Below are positions 31,720 through 44,137 of a DNA stretch of 64,000 bases, in pieces (the stretch's first letter is position 1; each line of letters begins with the position of its first letter). The stretch lies in assembly GCA_015501585.1 (NCBI GenBank), contig JADNRY010000029.1, forward strand, positions 124,001-188,000, written 5' to 3'. The notes under the pieces are model-generated. The model was not told where the DNA came from. It did not search any database and saw only the letters and a program-made list of their open reading frames with translations. Both the position numbers and the translations under genes were made by a program. This stretch comes from Rhodocollybia butyracea. Taxonomy: Eukaryota; Basidiomycota; Agaricomycetes; Agaricales; Omphalotaceae.

Positions 31720-32400
31720 TGATCCCCTTCGCCCTTCGGGGCTCCTCCGACGTAGCTTGCCGATCCGGACTTTGTCTACCAAATTAGCTGTCGAACTGAG
31801 GCGCATCGTTGTGCATTGCTGTCACATTTCTACATTAGCTGATCGCAGTATGAAACATAATCGCAATGCATATAGATTCATTACATCGGTAGAATGCGGT
31901 TGGGCATTTGTATCTAGTGACGGTGGGGCCTGCCAAGGTCTTTGTCTTTGATATTTTCTACGATAGAATGTAGATTATTGTCACCCATATAGTGTGAGTA
32001 AGGAGTAAGGAGAGCGCGGAGCGCAAGGGGAGTGAGGAGCGGTGTTATATACAGAATTGTAAAATAATGGAGAGGCACTGGAACTGGCGGGGGCGACAAG
32101 TATAAGATGAATCGTGTCCAGTCTCTACTGTATAACTCGTAAAAAGTAATGGAGCGTAAAAGAACTAAATTGTTCTATCTACTATTGTCCTTAAATACTA
32201 ACCTACCTCGGTCAGAGACTCCCGTAGGTCCTGGTATCACCTTTCCAGTTGGTAAGTCCCAGCTTCTTGTCCCGCTTTCCCCTTTGTGATTTTCACTAAT
32301 CTGAGCATTTTTGGATAATGACGTTTCTTACCTCCAGATGCTACAAAGGTGCCCAAGTGATGAGCAGTGACACACGCAGGTGTGGTGCGTACCCACATCA
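31720..32400. other. Intergenic between bundle gene and DUF7137 gene
   Basis: No gene. Contains a short GC-rich inverted motif (cgcccttcggggc, 31730-31742) that could form a hairpin. From about 32400 the sequence matches 28240 onwards, so the module boundary lies here. Confidence 0.4.
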
Positions 32401-32715
32401 ACAAGAACTCCAGCTCACTTTCAAGAATCCAGGTGGTTATTAGTTATTCGTAGTACTGGCAGAAAAATCCATTTCGGGATTCACTATAGAGACCTCTAAA
32501 ATAATGTTGTAGTAATAATGGAAAAAACCCAAGTAAAGCGATGTAGGAAACAAAGTGTGACGAAAGGGAGTGTAGCCATAAGATTCAGGTGAGGTGCAAA
32601 AACGGATATACGGTAACAGTCAGTCCAGTAGTCCGATAACATATAATGTCAATCAATCGATAACAAGCCTCATAAAAGAGTCCAAATGCAAACAGACAAC
32701 GACCAATACCCAACT

Positions 32716-33402
32716 CTACTGCCTGGTATAAGCAACAACATTTCTCAGCAGTCCAAAGCCCGAGAGGAACATCACAAGGAATGTCGCAAGGACAGCAACA
32801 TAAGCGGGATGAGCAGCATAAGAAGAGTTCGAGCCGCTACACACTCCACAGTCCCAGCCTAAAATAAACGGGTGAGTGGAATCAGACGGGCAAAAAATAG
32901 AACACTTACTGGCAAGCGGCGTGTACGGTTGAGGTGTATACAACGCAAAATTCAATGCTGTGTTCGCGGTGAGGAAACCCGGACGGGCTGTGGCTCCCAG
33001 ACCTCGGTCATCGAATATCTGTAAAGAGTATTGCGTTTGGACTAACGGTGTCGCTAAATGGCTTTGTTGATAATCGTACGGTGTCCACATAAAGCTTGTT
33101 GCCGTCCCAGCCAAGGTCGTGAGCGAATACGTGAACGAGTTGGCTCCAACAGCGTTTATGGTCAGCGACGTAGGGGTAGCACGGACGCCGGAAAATGACC
33201 ATCCAAAAGTGACAACTTCTCCTGAGGCAATTTTAAAGAATGAAGTCGAGGATTGGGGCGGATTGGTCATGGAAAGGATAGCGACTGGTGCAGTCTGTGG
33301 AATGGCAGAGTTGACGGGACTTGAGCTTGATGAACCCGAAGATGTAGAGTTATTGGTGGATGATGCCGAGGTCGACGACTGTGATGAGGATGGGGAGGCC
33401 AT
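32716..33402 (-). CDS. DUF7137-like single-pass membrane protein
   Basis: Two exons on the minus strand, 33402-32910 and 32858-32716, give 211 residues. A Ser/Thr/Asn-rich leader (SSSQSSTSASSTNNSTSSGS) precedes a conserved beta-rich domain (VTFGWSFSGVRATPTSLTINA, WTPYDYQQSHLATPL, LQIFDDRGLGATARPGFL, FALYTPQPYTPLAS). The second exon has WDCGVC and a membrane helix (AVLATFLVMFLSGFGLL). This order fits the basidiomycete family I know as DUF7137, of unknown function. The start is uncertain: ATG 33402 is used, but an upstream exon with a signal peptide (near 33490-33541) is possible. It forms a divergent-to-convergent pair with the helical-bundle gene in two modules. Confidence 0.6.
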   Translation of the reverse strand: MASPSSSQSSTSASSTNNSTSSGSSSSSPVNSAIPQTAPVAILSMTNPPQSSTSFFKIASGEVVTFGWSFSGVRATPTSLTINAVGANSFTYSLTTLAGTATSFMWTPYDYQQSHLATPLVQTQYSLQIFDDRGLGATARPGFLTANTALNFALYTPQPYTPLASKCSIFCPSDSTHPFILGWDCGVCSGSNSSYAAHPAYVAVLATFLVMFLSGFGLLRNVVAYTRQ

Positions 33403-33899
33403 GATTACGGGTCCGTGCAAAGGTCAACACTGGTCGAACGGTTGGTACGGAAAAGGGCCTCGTCGCCGTCGTGGTAAAAGAGCGGAGGCTTACCACGCTG
33501 GCTTCCACGTGATCATCCCGAATAGGAACTTGGGCGATCATGCCATTGCAAACTCTTTTTGTCTCCGCAACATTCGTCGCTATGGTATCAGAGCACCTTC
33601 AGGCAAACGACAAGGTCGTCGTTCTCCAGCCGTTAGGTTTTTCAACTTGAACCCACGAGGCCGAGCTATCTTTTAGGCATAAATCAAGCCACTGAGCTGG
33701 CGCGTACTGAGTCTCTCCACCAAGTTCGCATACTTTCGCATAATAGAATCATAGAAAAAAAAACATATACCTCCTTGACTCAAACTCTAGTACGCTACAC
33801 CGGGCTACACCGTCAAAACCCCAAACCCCTCCATTTTCGCGCTGCCAACACCGATTACTCGCTAGTTTCGCAATTTTCATATCAGGTTAGCATGCGCTT

Positions 33900-35280
33900 T
33901 CCGATATCAGGATCTTGTACCTAGGCTTCGTCCTTCCTTAAGGTTGCCAGTTCTGCAGTTTCTTACCGTTCCTCACAGTCTTTCTGGTTATCTCTGTTTC
34001 TTCCTGTCCTGGGCAACAACACTCTAGTAAGATGTGTCCGTAGATTCTGTAGTTTCGCAATAGGCATATGGATATACTCTCCGTTGCCCAGCGTACTAAA
34101 AGCTCTTTCAGGGAAGTAGTAACGCACAAGCAGATTTACATTCCTTCCTACAAGGCGAGGTATTCCTAGCGAGTAGTATGCTATCTGCGCTGAATCAAGG
34201 GTTCCATGTTGGGAAAGCCGATTTAGCACAATCACCTAGTTACACTTACAACAAAACAATATGACGAACACGGCGTAACACGGTGTGCGATCCAAATTCT
34301 TGGGAAGTAACAGAGGGGTCTAGGTGCCGTCACTCGAGCATGATGATACAGTTGACTGGCCACATCGCTCTTGCCAAATACCTTCACCGCATAGGGAACA
34401 GTGACTGCCCAAACTGTCCACGCTGCAGGCTCTGGGGAAGGAGCGAGCAGGAAACAGTACGCCACTACATAGTGGAATGCCCGGCATGCGCAAGAGAGCG
34501 ACATCTACCACAGGAACTGGGCCGGGATGCCTTTTCGCTAAAAATACTCCGTGGGGATGAAAAAGGAATTAAAGCGCTGCCAAATTCATGGTCTGGAGAA
34601 AAGTATTGGTGATGTTACATTTCAACACATAGATGAGAACGGCTAATCGCCATAGTTACACAGATATGGCCGTACCGATACACCGTGCTCGAGCAGAGGG
34701 TGGCCTATACCCGAGGTACTACGCCCAAAATAGGGCCGCGAAAGGAATGGTATTGGAGAGATAAGGATACAAGACATGCAAAAAAAAAACTTTACTTCGT
34801 ACCCGTGACACTGACCTCCTCCACCTAGCTCACGAAGCTCATCGCAGAAACCCCTCCAATGCTCATAGAATGGAGGTGTGACGGAGTCCCATTGCCAACT
34901 GCCAACGGTGGCTGAACGAACGGCTGGGGACAGCCGGACTGCAGGGCTCTTCAGAGCTGTGGGGGCTCGGAGAGGCACAGGGTCTTAGGTTGGCGATCCA
35001 CAGTTCTCCTGCCGTTCCCACAGTGCCTGTGGTCAGCTCCCATATTTCTTCCTGTCCTGGGCAAAAGAGCACTCTTTTTTTTTGTTTTGTAAAGGGGCAC
35101 GCGCTTGCCTGAATAATCATACGACATTGTTGTAACTTCAGTGGTGTGAGTATGTAAGAGCGAAGGGCATGAACACTCTGGTAAGATGTGTTCCATAGAC
35201 TCTTCTGTAGTCCCACAATAGGCACATATTCCCCACATATTTCCGACTGCTCCCTGTGCTAACATAAGAGCTCTTTCAAT
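33900..35280. repeat. Fragments of non-LTR retrotransposons (three pieces)
   Basis: Plus strand 34300-34612 encodes QLTGHIALAKYLHRIG...CPNCPRC...HYIVECPACARERHL, the zinc-knuckle end of a LINE reverse transcriptase. On the minus strand, 35265-34860 encodes CAYCGTTEESMEHILPECSCP and 34200-33938 encodes a similar YGHILLECCCPGQEE. Both resemble the RNase H C-terminal tail of agaric LINEs, with a shared 'cttcctgtcctgggcaa' block (34001-34017 and 35047-35063). All are short, broken and in mixed orientation: old debris, not a working element. Confidence 0.6.
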
Positions 35281-37123
35281 TCGGAAAAGTGTTAACAGGT
35301 TCTTTTGAAAAACTACCTACTACCTATAAATTTGTATGTCGCGTTGCTGTTACTGATCTCAAGCGCCAAACAACCTCTTTGAGCTTTGGTTTTGTTGCGC
35401 TTGGACGGAGCACTGAAATTGGCAATTCCGAAAGCCAGACACTGACTTCACTGGCTAATTTTCACCGTCTATAGTACTGCAGTGCGGCGAAAACTTGGAG
35501 ATACCCGCTTTGACATGATATCATGTTATTCCCCGACTCACAAAGACGGAGTTACGTATCACCGTTTATTCATTCCATAAACAAATGGGTCAACACAGTC
35601 TCGATGTTAGCGTGGGTCCAAACACTGTCCAAACAGGTCCAGACTTTGTACCTCAAGCCCGTGAAACCAGAGATCCACGCAACTCTGATACATCATCAAT
35701 GCTCTCCGAGAATGATACGTTATTTATTGAAGATCATGATGATGGGGTCTTTGAATATCATACCCAATGGGGGTCAGTATGAATCAGTTATGAATCCGAC
35801 GAAGTTGGAGGGGCGCCCAAGTCTGCTCCATAAAAAGTTGTGGAAACTTTTAGAAGGTCCTTTTGGGGATAACGAGCGGCCCAAGAGCACCTAAGAGGAC
35901 GTGGGTTCAGTCATTCAATCCTCAGCGCTCTGTCAGGTCGCTGGTGGTGAGCATTCTGTGAGTTGGGATTGCCGTATATGGTGAGTGTGGAAGCTCACTG
36001 TACAAGGTTCGATCGTCCTCCAGGATTAGCCACCGGTACCGGTAAGTATATCGGTGTTATAGGAATTACTAGGGCAGTGGTTTGAAGTGATACTATCGAA
36101 AGAGCTTCAACTGGGGACTCACAAAGTGCGAGGATCTGTCAACGCGCTAGTTTTAGTAGATGCTTGAGGAGTTTTTATATATGCGTGATACGATATACCG
36201 GCTCATGATGGTTGATAACCTGGTTGTACAGCGAGCCCAAGTCGGATTGGGTTTCGGGCGGGTTCTACGCTTTTTGAAATGTTAAAGAAACAAGAGAAGG
36301 TGCTTTGATTCGATAACGAAGTAAAAGAGGAAGTGAATCGATACCTGCCTACCAAGGAGTTTCACTTAGCTCTTGAAGGCTCTTGGCCTGCCTAGACTCG
36401 CCGCACGACACATTGGCAAGCATATTCTCCTGTTACTTAGTAAGCAGCAAGTTGACAATTCGCAACGCAAGCAATTCAGGGGATCACATGTAGCATATTT
36501 GCTCATTTCAAGATTGAACGGGTTTGGAAGACATTTAGACAGACGGTTGTGTCATAAGATGGTTCGTTGGGATGATACTTACAAGCTTGATGATGTCCCG
36601 TCCCGATTTTGAAAGCATTTGAGGGAAAGCGCATTCCAGAATGATTTTCATTGGCGTTTCAGCTTGAATAGTTCCCGCCCGCAGATAAACGTCAATGATC
36701 CGGGTAGACTAAGGTAGACTAGCGCTTTCTTGGTGCCTTCTGAGCCTTTGTGGAAGCCTGAAAGGATTGAGGACTTTGACGTTGCTGGGCCAAGTGTAAG
36801 GGGATTGTTGGGCTTTCGCTGAACGGTCTGAACGGTCTGAACGGCCTGAAAAGCTGCCCTGAACAGACGTTGACGTGAGTTAGAGTGAAGTGGAACAAGT
36901 TGTAGTTCAAGTGGCGTGGTACAGGCCTCGTGGGTCTACTTACCTAATTGGGCGGCACATTCTTGAAGTTTGTACACTCTTTCTTTCTTTCTTTCTCGTC
37001 AGTGTTAGTCGTCAATTCTGGGTGCTTTTGGTGCGTCTTTGAGACCTCTCTGTTACCCCTGATTATATGTTTACAATTTAATTTGCGCGTCTTGTACAAT
37101 TTGTGATCACAGAGTTCAAGTCA
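35281..37123. other. Intergenic, no recognised gene
   Basis: Only short open frames (for example 36373-36612 plus) with no recognisable motif. A short triplicated element, 'gaacggtctgaacggtctga', is at 36820-36850. The end of the region, with CT-rich 'ctttctttctttctttctc' at about 36980-37000, may be the promoter of the next gene. Confidence 0.45.
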
Positions 37124-40100
37124 ATGACCCTTTCGGTGTCAGGCTTGTACTCGCCTTCGCTGGAGAAAAACACTTCAGAATTTCTGGGTTCAAACTCACC
37201 GACACCTTCGCCGACTACCTACAAATACTCTTCAGAATCCGGCATCCAAGGACATTCACAATCCTATTCTCCTGGCGCTCAGGAATCGGCTGATAATCGA
37301 ACAACAACAGCGCCAAATGAATTTCCGATATTTCATCAGCAAAGCCCTCCACCCTCAGCCCTCATGTCATCGAAATTAGGAGCAGAAGCGGTCGCAGGAA
37401 GACCGCGTGGACAGTCTGCATCTGCACGGCCAACACTCAGACTACACATCGCAAATCCCACAGAACCTTTGCCCAGCGAGCAAAATATGGCGCAGGAACA
37501 GGCTATGCGATATGCTCTGCAGACTTTGCAAGCAAAGGCACAGACGGCCAATACAGGAAGCACCAGTCCCATCCGCAAGCGTGGTGAAACATTTTCGGGC
37601 TTTCCTCGTTCAAACATACGCGTTGCGACTTCAAATCTGACATTCCTCCCCCCTTTGCACAACACACCAAATACATCTTCTTCCGGTTCCAACTCTAATC
37701 CTTCATCTGCTTCTGCAGCAAATCCTATAACAAAACAGCCTTATCGTGCTTCGCCGCTTGTTGGTCCGCACACAGACTCATCAGCCTCTACTGCACCCAC
37801 CTCTGTTTTTTCAGAGGAGTATTATTCATCTACGGCTTCCGTTTCGACGGCCTCGACGCCTGCTACTCAAGAGTCTGTTCCGGAATTTGTCAGTGAGTAG
37901 ATAGATCTTTTCATCCTCTTTGATGATGTCTTTGGGTTGACGGTTGTCGTCGGGTTTAGGGACTAGACGACCACTTCCAGTACCGCCTCCACCATCAGCG
38001 ATAGGCTCAGCAACAATCCCTGCGATATCAACGATACCATCACAGGTCATGTCACCAATGACTTCCTCTATTTCCCCACAACGGCCTATAACTCCGTCAA
38101 CGGCTAACCATCGGAACCGACAGCTACAAACCGCTCATGGCCATGAGAAATTATCAGCCGAGTTAAAGATTAACACAGACCTTAGCAACCCCATCAGCGC
38201 AGACTTGGTGGGAGGAAGGCAGGGAAAGCAGCTATTGGAAGAGGATGCCCCACCGAATTCACCAGATGAAGAGGAGGTGGAAGAAGAGATTCCGTATGAG
38301 CTGAGAAGCGAAAAATGGAAAGGAAAACAGAAGATGCGAGACAGCCTCTACAATATGTCTATTCCCCAATTTTCGTCTCCGTCTGCCCCAGTAGTTCTTG
38401 CATCTACTCCGTATCGTAGCGATACGGATCATCGCGAGACTGGTCTTCCGCCCTCGCTCTCAGGAACCTTATCCAATCGACCCTCTCGGGCTTCTATTGC
38501 ATCGTCGCATTCCTCTACGAGGTCAATCGGAGTGAACGAAGGTGGTGTATCAAAGTGGAAGGGGAAAGGGAAAGAAGTATTGCGGACTCTGTCGATTTCG
38601 AGTATCTCAAGCTTGGAAAGAGAGGCGAGCGGTGGTGTCCCACAATCGGTGAGAGGACGAGGGAAGGAGGTGAAGAAGAGCGATAGTATGTCTTCGTTTG
38701 CCAACACCTTCCAGGCAGAGTCTCCGGCATCTTCGTTTTCTGCATCGCCTGTGGCTCCTCATACTAGTTCTGCATCTCTTGCACTTGCTAGTCACCCTTC
38801 TGTACTCATTCCAGGCTATCAGCCAGGCCCACGTATAGCTAGTCCGCGTCCCATGAGAGATATGGGTCGGAGCTCTAGTCCTCGTGCGATGTGGTCTCCA
38901 ACACCACCGAGATCATTGCACGTAGATCAGTCCTTCCCACTCCATGGGCAAAGTATTGCATCGCCCGCTACTTCACCTGTAATACCTGCACCTGCTCCGA
39001 AACTACCGCCAAAGGATGTCAGATATCAACACCTGCAGCCGCTGATGTTTACACAGGCGGATGATCCGGACGAGGAGGGCAGAAGACCTTTTAACGATGT
39101 CAATACGGCGTACCTGTCACCTTCTATGACTAACTCTCCAGCTGATAGGCCTGTCGACACTGGCTTCGGGTATGCTGAGCCTGGATATGAAGATGACGAG
39201 CGGGTGTATGTTGATGATGGCTACGATGATCCTGTTTATGGAGACGTTGGTGAGGACCTGGATCAGGAGTATGGTTTGGGTGTCAGTGCTTCTGGGCAGT
39301 TGGTCCATGGTAGTGGAGCTGGGATGGTAGGAGCGCCCTCTGCTGCTGCTTCTGTCTCCGTACTTGGTCATGTCAGTAGCTCTCACAGCGGTATAACCTC
39401 GTCTCGCGTTTCATTGGCAAGGGAATCGGGGCGTAGCCCGTCGCCTATGAGATACGCGAGAAGGAGGAGTCTGTCCGAGGACGATGACGATGAAACCCCA
39501 GAGTCGAATGGAATTCCCGTTACAGACCTTACATCTTCAGCTCGACCTCAGGTTAAAGTAAGGAGTGGTAGTCTCCCAGGGCACGAAAGTTTCCATGGGA
39601 AAAATATTCCTCCAAGTCCTGTTACCTCCGTCTCTACCACTACTCAGATATTGAGCTCCCTCAACCCACAAAGTACTGTTCGTTCTTCCCCATCCACCTC
39701 ACCTCCAGATGATCGACGTGGTCGCCGAATCGCTCGTAGTCCCGAACATTTTGATCCCACAGAAATCCTTGGTGAGGAGCTCGAGATGTCTTTTTCCAAG
39801 AACCCCTCACCGACGAGGCATCACCCTAGAAAGGGCATTTACTCTGGGTCCTTGGCTGTATTGGCAGAGGATAAGGTCTATGTGCGCGGCAAGTGGCGTA
39901 TGCGAAGTCCGAGCCCTGGTATGAGCCCTATCAGCCCCGAGGACGCAAAGAGTGGTCCCTCTCAAAGTAGGGCGACGCCCGGTGGCATAAGGAGATACGC
40001 TTCAGAGGAAAGCTTGCTTTCAACTGGTGTTACCTCGTCAGAAATAGACTGTGCTAAAACGGAGAATAGCCATTCAAGCGGTGGAGGATTTGCTCCGCTC

Positions 40101-40637
40101 CGTTCTAGAGGGTTTGAAGAGTTCAACCTCGCACCCGACCTCAATATCACCGCCAAACGGTTTGCGGAACGTACATCTACACCCGAGTCGTTTGATTCAG
40201 CATCGCATAAGAACGGTGCAGGCTCATCTGGAAGGCACACGCCAGTTCTACGTGGGCCAGGAACCAAACCTGATCATGCAGATGATTTTGGTTTTGATGT
40301 AGGGTGGAAGCCTGGAACCGAAGTGGGACGAAAAGCGAAGGGTGCACAAGCCAAGGAACCCAGCACAGAGGGCTCGCGAGAGCATGAAGGGGGTAAACGA
40401 GGTGGCGAACGCTCGACGACTCGCACCCCGGCAAAGTTGGAGAAGAGGAGGACTGCCAAGAGGCGCGGCAGTGCTGGAGGCGATAGCAAAGTCCAGCGTA
40501 GCGATACTGGCCCTTCTCGACGACAAACACATGTCCCACAACCTCCCGAACATATCTCGTATGACCTGTGGGTAGAACAAGGGATGGATCAAATGAGTGC
40601 GGCTGTGAAGGGCAAAAAGACTGTTTCTAAGATATGA
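37124..40637 (+). CDS. Large Ser/Pro-rich disordered protein
   Basis: Two exons, 37124-37892 and 37960-40637, join in frame (1148 residues) through a GT..AG intron of 67 bases. The first ATG of the frame (MTLSVSGLYSPSLEKN) is used as the start; an upstream GTG is not. Composition is dominated by Ser, Pro, Thr and charged runs (EEDAPPNSPDEEEVEEEIP, KWKGKGKEV, RSPSP-type motifs). An acidic Tyr-rich patch lies around GYEDDERVYVDDGYDDPVYG. No globular domain is visible. The end (PEHISYDLWVEQGMDQMSAA) looks the most ordered part and may be conserved. Many SP and RSxSP sites suggest phosphorylation. Function unknown; codon use and openness over 3.4 kb support a real gene. Confidence 0.8.
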
Positions 40638-41162
40638 TGGGCCTTCCTCAATTTAGAATCCCTCAATCTAGAAATGTAATTATTGTTCGTATCCTCTTCG
40701 CTATTTGCTGTGCTGTGTCGTTGCTTATTATCATTCGTTCCCTTAGATTTTGTATTTCAGAGCGCTTTCTTGGAGACGCTACTTTTCTACTGTGCATCAT
40801 CATTGTTTCATGATATTGCATTCACCGCACATACAAGAACCTTTCCGTAAACAATTTTTTCATAGTACACTTATCCTATCCATGTTGTATCAATACTGAA
40901 ATAAATATTAAGAGTGTATACCCAGCTGCATACTTTTTGGCATCGAGCATATTTTTTCAACTAGCTACTGTAGCCCAGCCTTAAAAATTTCAATGTAAAG
41001 CTTTGAATGTTAGGTTTGATACACATGTCGCGTCGTGCTCAGAGTCACAGACGATCTGGCCAAAGACTATGAGCAGCGCGTCGCCGATCGAGTCCACGCC
41101 CGTTATATGTATGTAACATTCGTATTTTGCCGTTCAAATTGAATTCTGATTCTTATGCTATC
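40638..41162. other. 3' intergenic between convergent genes
   Basis: Nothing but AT-rich spacer between the 3' ends of the disordered-protein gene and the GT61 gene. 'aataaatattaag' near 40900 is a possible polyadenylation region. Confidence 0.5.
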
Positions 41163-42734
41163 TTATGTGCTTGAAGAAAGTGTAGCCAGACGCTGTCGTA
41201 TGATGTCCACAACTGTAGGTCCATACACAGGTATTTCACTGCCATGCATCCCCTCTGCATCCAGGTTTGACTAGAAAATGACGGATTGAAAGCATTGTCA
41301 GCGAATGCACATGAAGACATACCTTCGGAGCTTCAGCTGTGGTAAAGGACGTGTCGTTCCATACTGCATAATGCTGAGAAGATAATTAGGTTTCTGTACT
41401 ACGCGGTCACGGTTTAGCACCGACGGACTTACTTGGTGCTCGGCACTGCGAGAGAGGAACTGGTAGTCGAACAGATACCCTGATTAATGGTGAATGGATT
41501 TAATGGTAGGCGTGGTTATGGATGAGGAATTGCATACCTCCTGGGAAGAAGATCTCGATGACAGTAGACCACGACGAAGACGGCATCCAAAGCTGATGCT
41601 AACAAGACTCAAGGAACGTAAAGGCTGGTCGATAGAGATATACATACAGTCAAGCCATTTCCATGTACTCCCACCATGATCTGTGCAATTAGCACATCTG
41701 TGAAAAGCTCAAAAAAAGGGAGGGGGGCAACTTACTGTCGACCTCGAAACCAACTCGATCTGCTCTTTCACCGACAAATTCTCCATTACGGGAATCTCTA
41801 CTTTGCAAAACCCCTCATCCTGCAATTTCAATAACGAGTGCACAAGCGCTTCGTGATCTTTATCGGCTAAGCGTCGTCCGGTCTTTTGACGTGAGATGTA
41901 TATGACAACGGGTTTGCTCTTGACCGTTGTGGCAGTCTCTCGCGTAATATCCTGGGGAGATTCAGATGATTCTCCCAAAAGATTCTGCGTAAGTTTTGTT
42001 TGAAGTGGTTTCCAATAACCACTAAAAATTTCCAAACCCATGGTTGGACCAATCATCTTGTTGTACTTTCCGGCCTCCGAACTGAGGCAAGCCCGGTTGG
42101 CTTTCCAGAAAATCAAGAGAGATCAGCCACGCACTGTCTATGTGCTGCTGCACGATTGACTATACCCACGCGTTTGAAAGCGATGGTTCTATTAAGTTTG
42201 ATGAAGTCGTTCCATTGACCTGAAGTTTCGATGGATACCGAAGGATTCATCGCCCGCAGGAGGGGCCCGTTAATGTCCGCTCGGTCACGCCATTGTCCCT
42301 CTTCGACGACCTGTAAGAGGATGTCAGATTTATGTATCATCGAGCGATGAAGAGCCTAACCGGAAGCATGAAGCGACTTGGGAATGGGAGTGGGCCAGGT
42401 TCGTTAATCATAGAATATACCCTCCAGAAACCTAGTATGACTTCACCCCACCAGTGATAATAATGCTAGAGCAAGACGTGAAACAACAGCGGGTTTGGTT
42501 CATGCTGTACTTACCCGCAAGAAAGTCTTTGTATCATATATAATAACCGTCATGTCATCGATGTGAAGTGGATTATGCCCTAATAACTGAACTGCTTCTT
42601 CTAGATCTATATATCGCAGATGCTAGAAGACATCCTTACTCAGGAAAAGCTCCGTTCAATAACGGAAACTCACCTTGTCCGTAGGTAAAAGCTCCTTTGA
42701 TGGAACGCCTAGATCCAACGGAGCAGAGACTCAG

Positions 42735-44137
42735 ATCAGGAAACAGTGAAATGATACGGACTGATACACACAATGAGGCTTTTTCCATGTATAGCGTATA
42801 CAATCTGTATTGATCTGTATACTTTGCAGGCCAGTATGTACTACGAGTATACCCTGTATCAATTTGTATTTGATGGGGGGCCTCCGTATATAATTGTACT
42901 GCTTCACATTATCGGCCATTGATCTGTCTACATACAATTTCAGGTGGGCGGGCGCCGGGAACAGGCCACCTTGGCTTGGCCGCTTATTGGAATATTATTA
43001 TTATTCAAGTTGGAAGTCGATGCCTGCCCTACACTGCTCACATGGTCATGCCATGTCACGTTCATGTTGGTTAAAAATTCTTTCTTCCTTTCAGCCGTCT
43101 CCTCAAGGCTTTCTCCCGCTAACACTATCTGAATGGCCTCAACCTCTCAACATCTCACTGTCTAGAGAATCTAATGCTCTCACTGCGCTTCTCATTTCTT
43201 CTTCAAAATTGCTTTGGCTGCTTTCGGTCTTCAAGGTGCCTTTTCAGCACATCAAGAGCTGGCAAGAGCTGGATGATACAGGGTGAATCGGTACGTCGTT
43301 CTTTATATATCTGGTAGTTGTTCTATCTGACAACGTTCCTTTTTCATTCCTGCTTCCGCTTCAGCGCTATATGGTACGTCTCATGTTTTAGCCATTGTTC
43401 TCTCTGACGACGTCAGTATAGTTCTTCGCCTCCCAGTCTGCCTCAATTCCTACCACCTCTTAACTCAGTTAAGTTTTCGTTACTTGTCGGTCGTGTTTTC
43501 TCGTTGGTCATGTTTTCTCGTTGGTCGTGTTTTCTCATTGGTCGTGTTTTCTCGTTGGTCGTGTTTTCTCGTTGGTCGTGTTTTCTCGTCGGTCGTGTTT
43601 TCTTGTTGGTCATATTTCTCGTCACTCGTTGCTTGTATTTTCTCGTTGGTCGTATTTTCTTGTCGGTCATGTTTTCGTTACTCGTCAGTTACGTTTTCGT
43701 TGCCATCTCAGTTACATTTTTGTTAGCTCTGTCTATTATATGAGTTGTCTGTCTCAGCTATGTATATAGTCCTGTTTATTAGTTACGTTTTTGTTACTCG
43801 TATTACTACATTAATGAAAGGCGTATGCTCCCCTTTGTTGGACACGAGTATTCCCTAAGTAATTGCATGACAACCTGCAGTAAATAGCATGGATTGTGGC
43901 AAATCTAACCTGTCCTGACTGAGATGTAGTGCTATGGACAGATATTGTATATGTACAGTATGTGAAGTGAGAGTATATGTAGTGTACAAGGTATGCATAT
44001 TGATACTGTGCACTTAGTGAGGGTATACATACTATACAGAGCGATACAGTATCATACGTACAGGGGGACCTTTAAACAGCTATACAATAGATACATATGA
44101 TACGTACAGGGTCATATAAGGGTTATTTTTTCCTGAT
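42735..44137 (-). mobile_element. 1.4-kb non-autonomous element, copy 2 (inverted)
   Basis: 1403 bases, reverse complement of 6744-8147 with one base fewer near 42915. Ends ATCAGGAAA and TTTCCTGAT as in copy 1. It lies inside coding exon 1 of the GT61 gene, between the codons for FPPKEAIL and the SAPLDLG segment. The flanks (tatactcc / ctgagtct in gene sense) show no obvious target duplication longer than one or two bases. Near-identity with copy 1 implies recent movement of at least one of them. Confidence 0.85.
43483..43668 (-). repeat. 17-bp tandem repeat in element copy 2
   Basis: Same array as 7213-7400 in opposite orientation, with the same unit variants in the same order. Confidence 0.9.

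Noticed and set aside
36373..36612. Possible small gene
   Set aside because: No recognisable motif, no intron support and a composition like surrounding spacer.
42894..43286. 130-residue open frame in the 1.4-kb element
   Set aside because: In copy 1 a single-base difference already changes its start, no domain is recognisable, and nothing suggests a transposase. It is kept only as part of the element.
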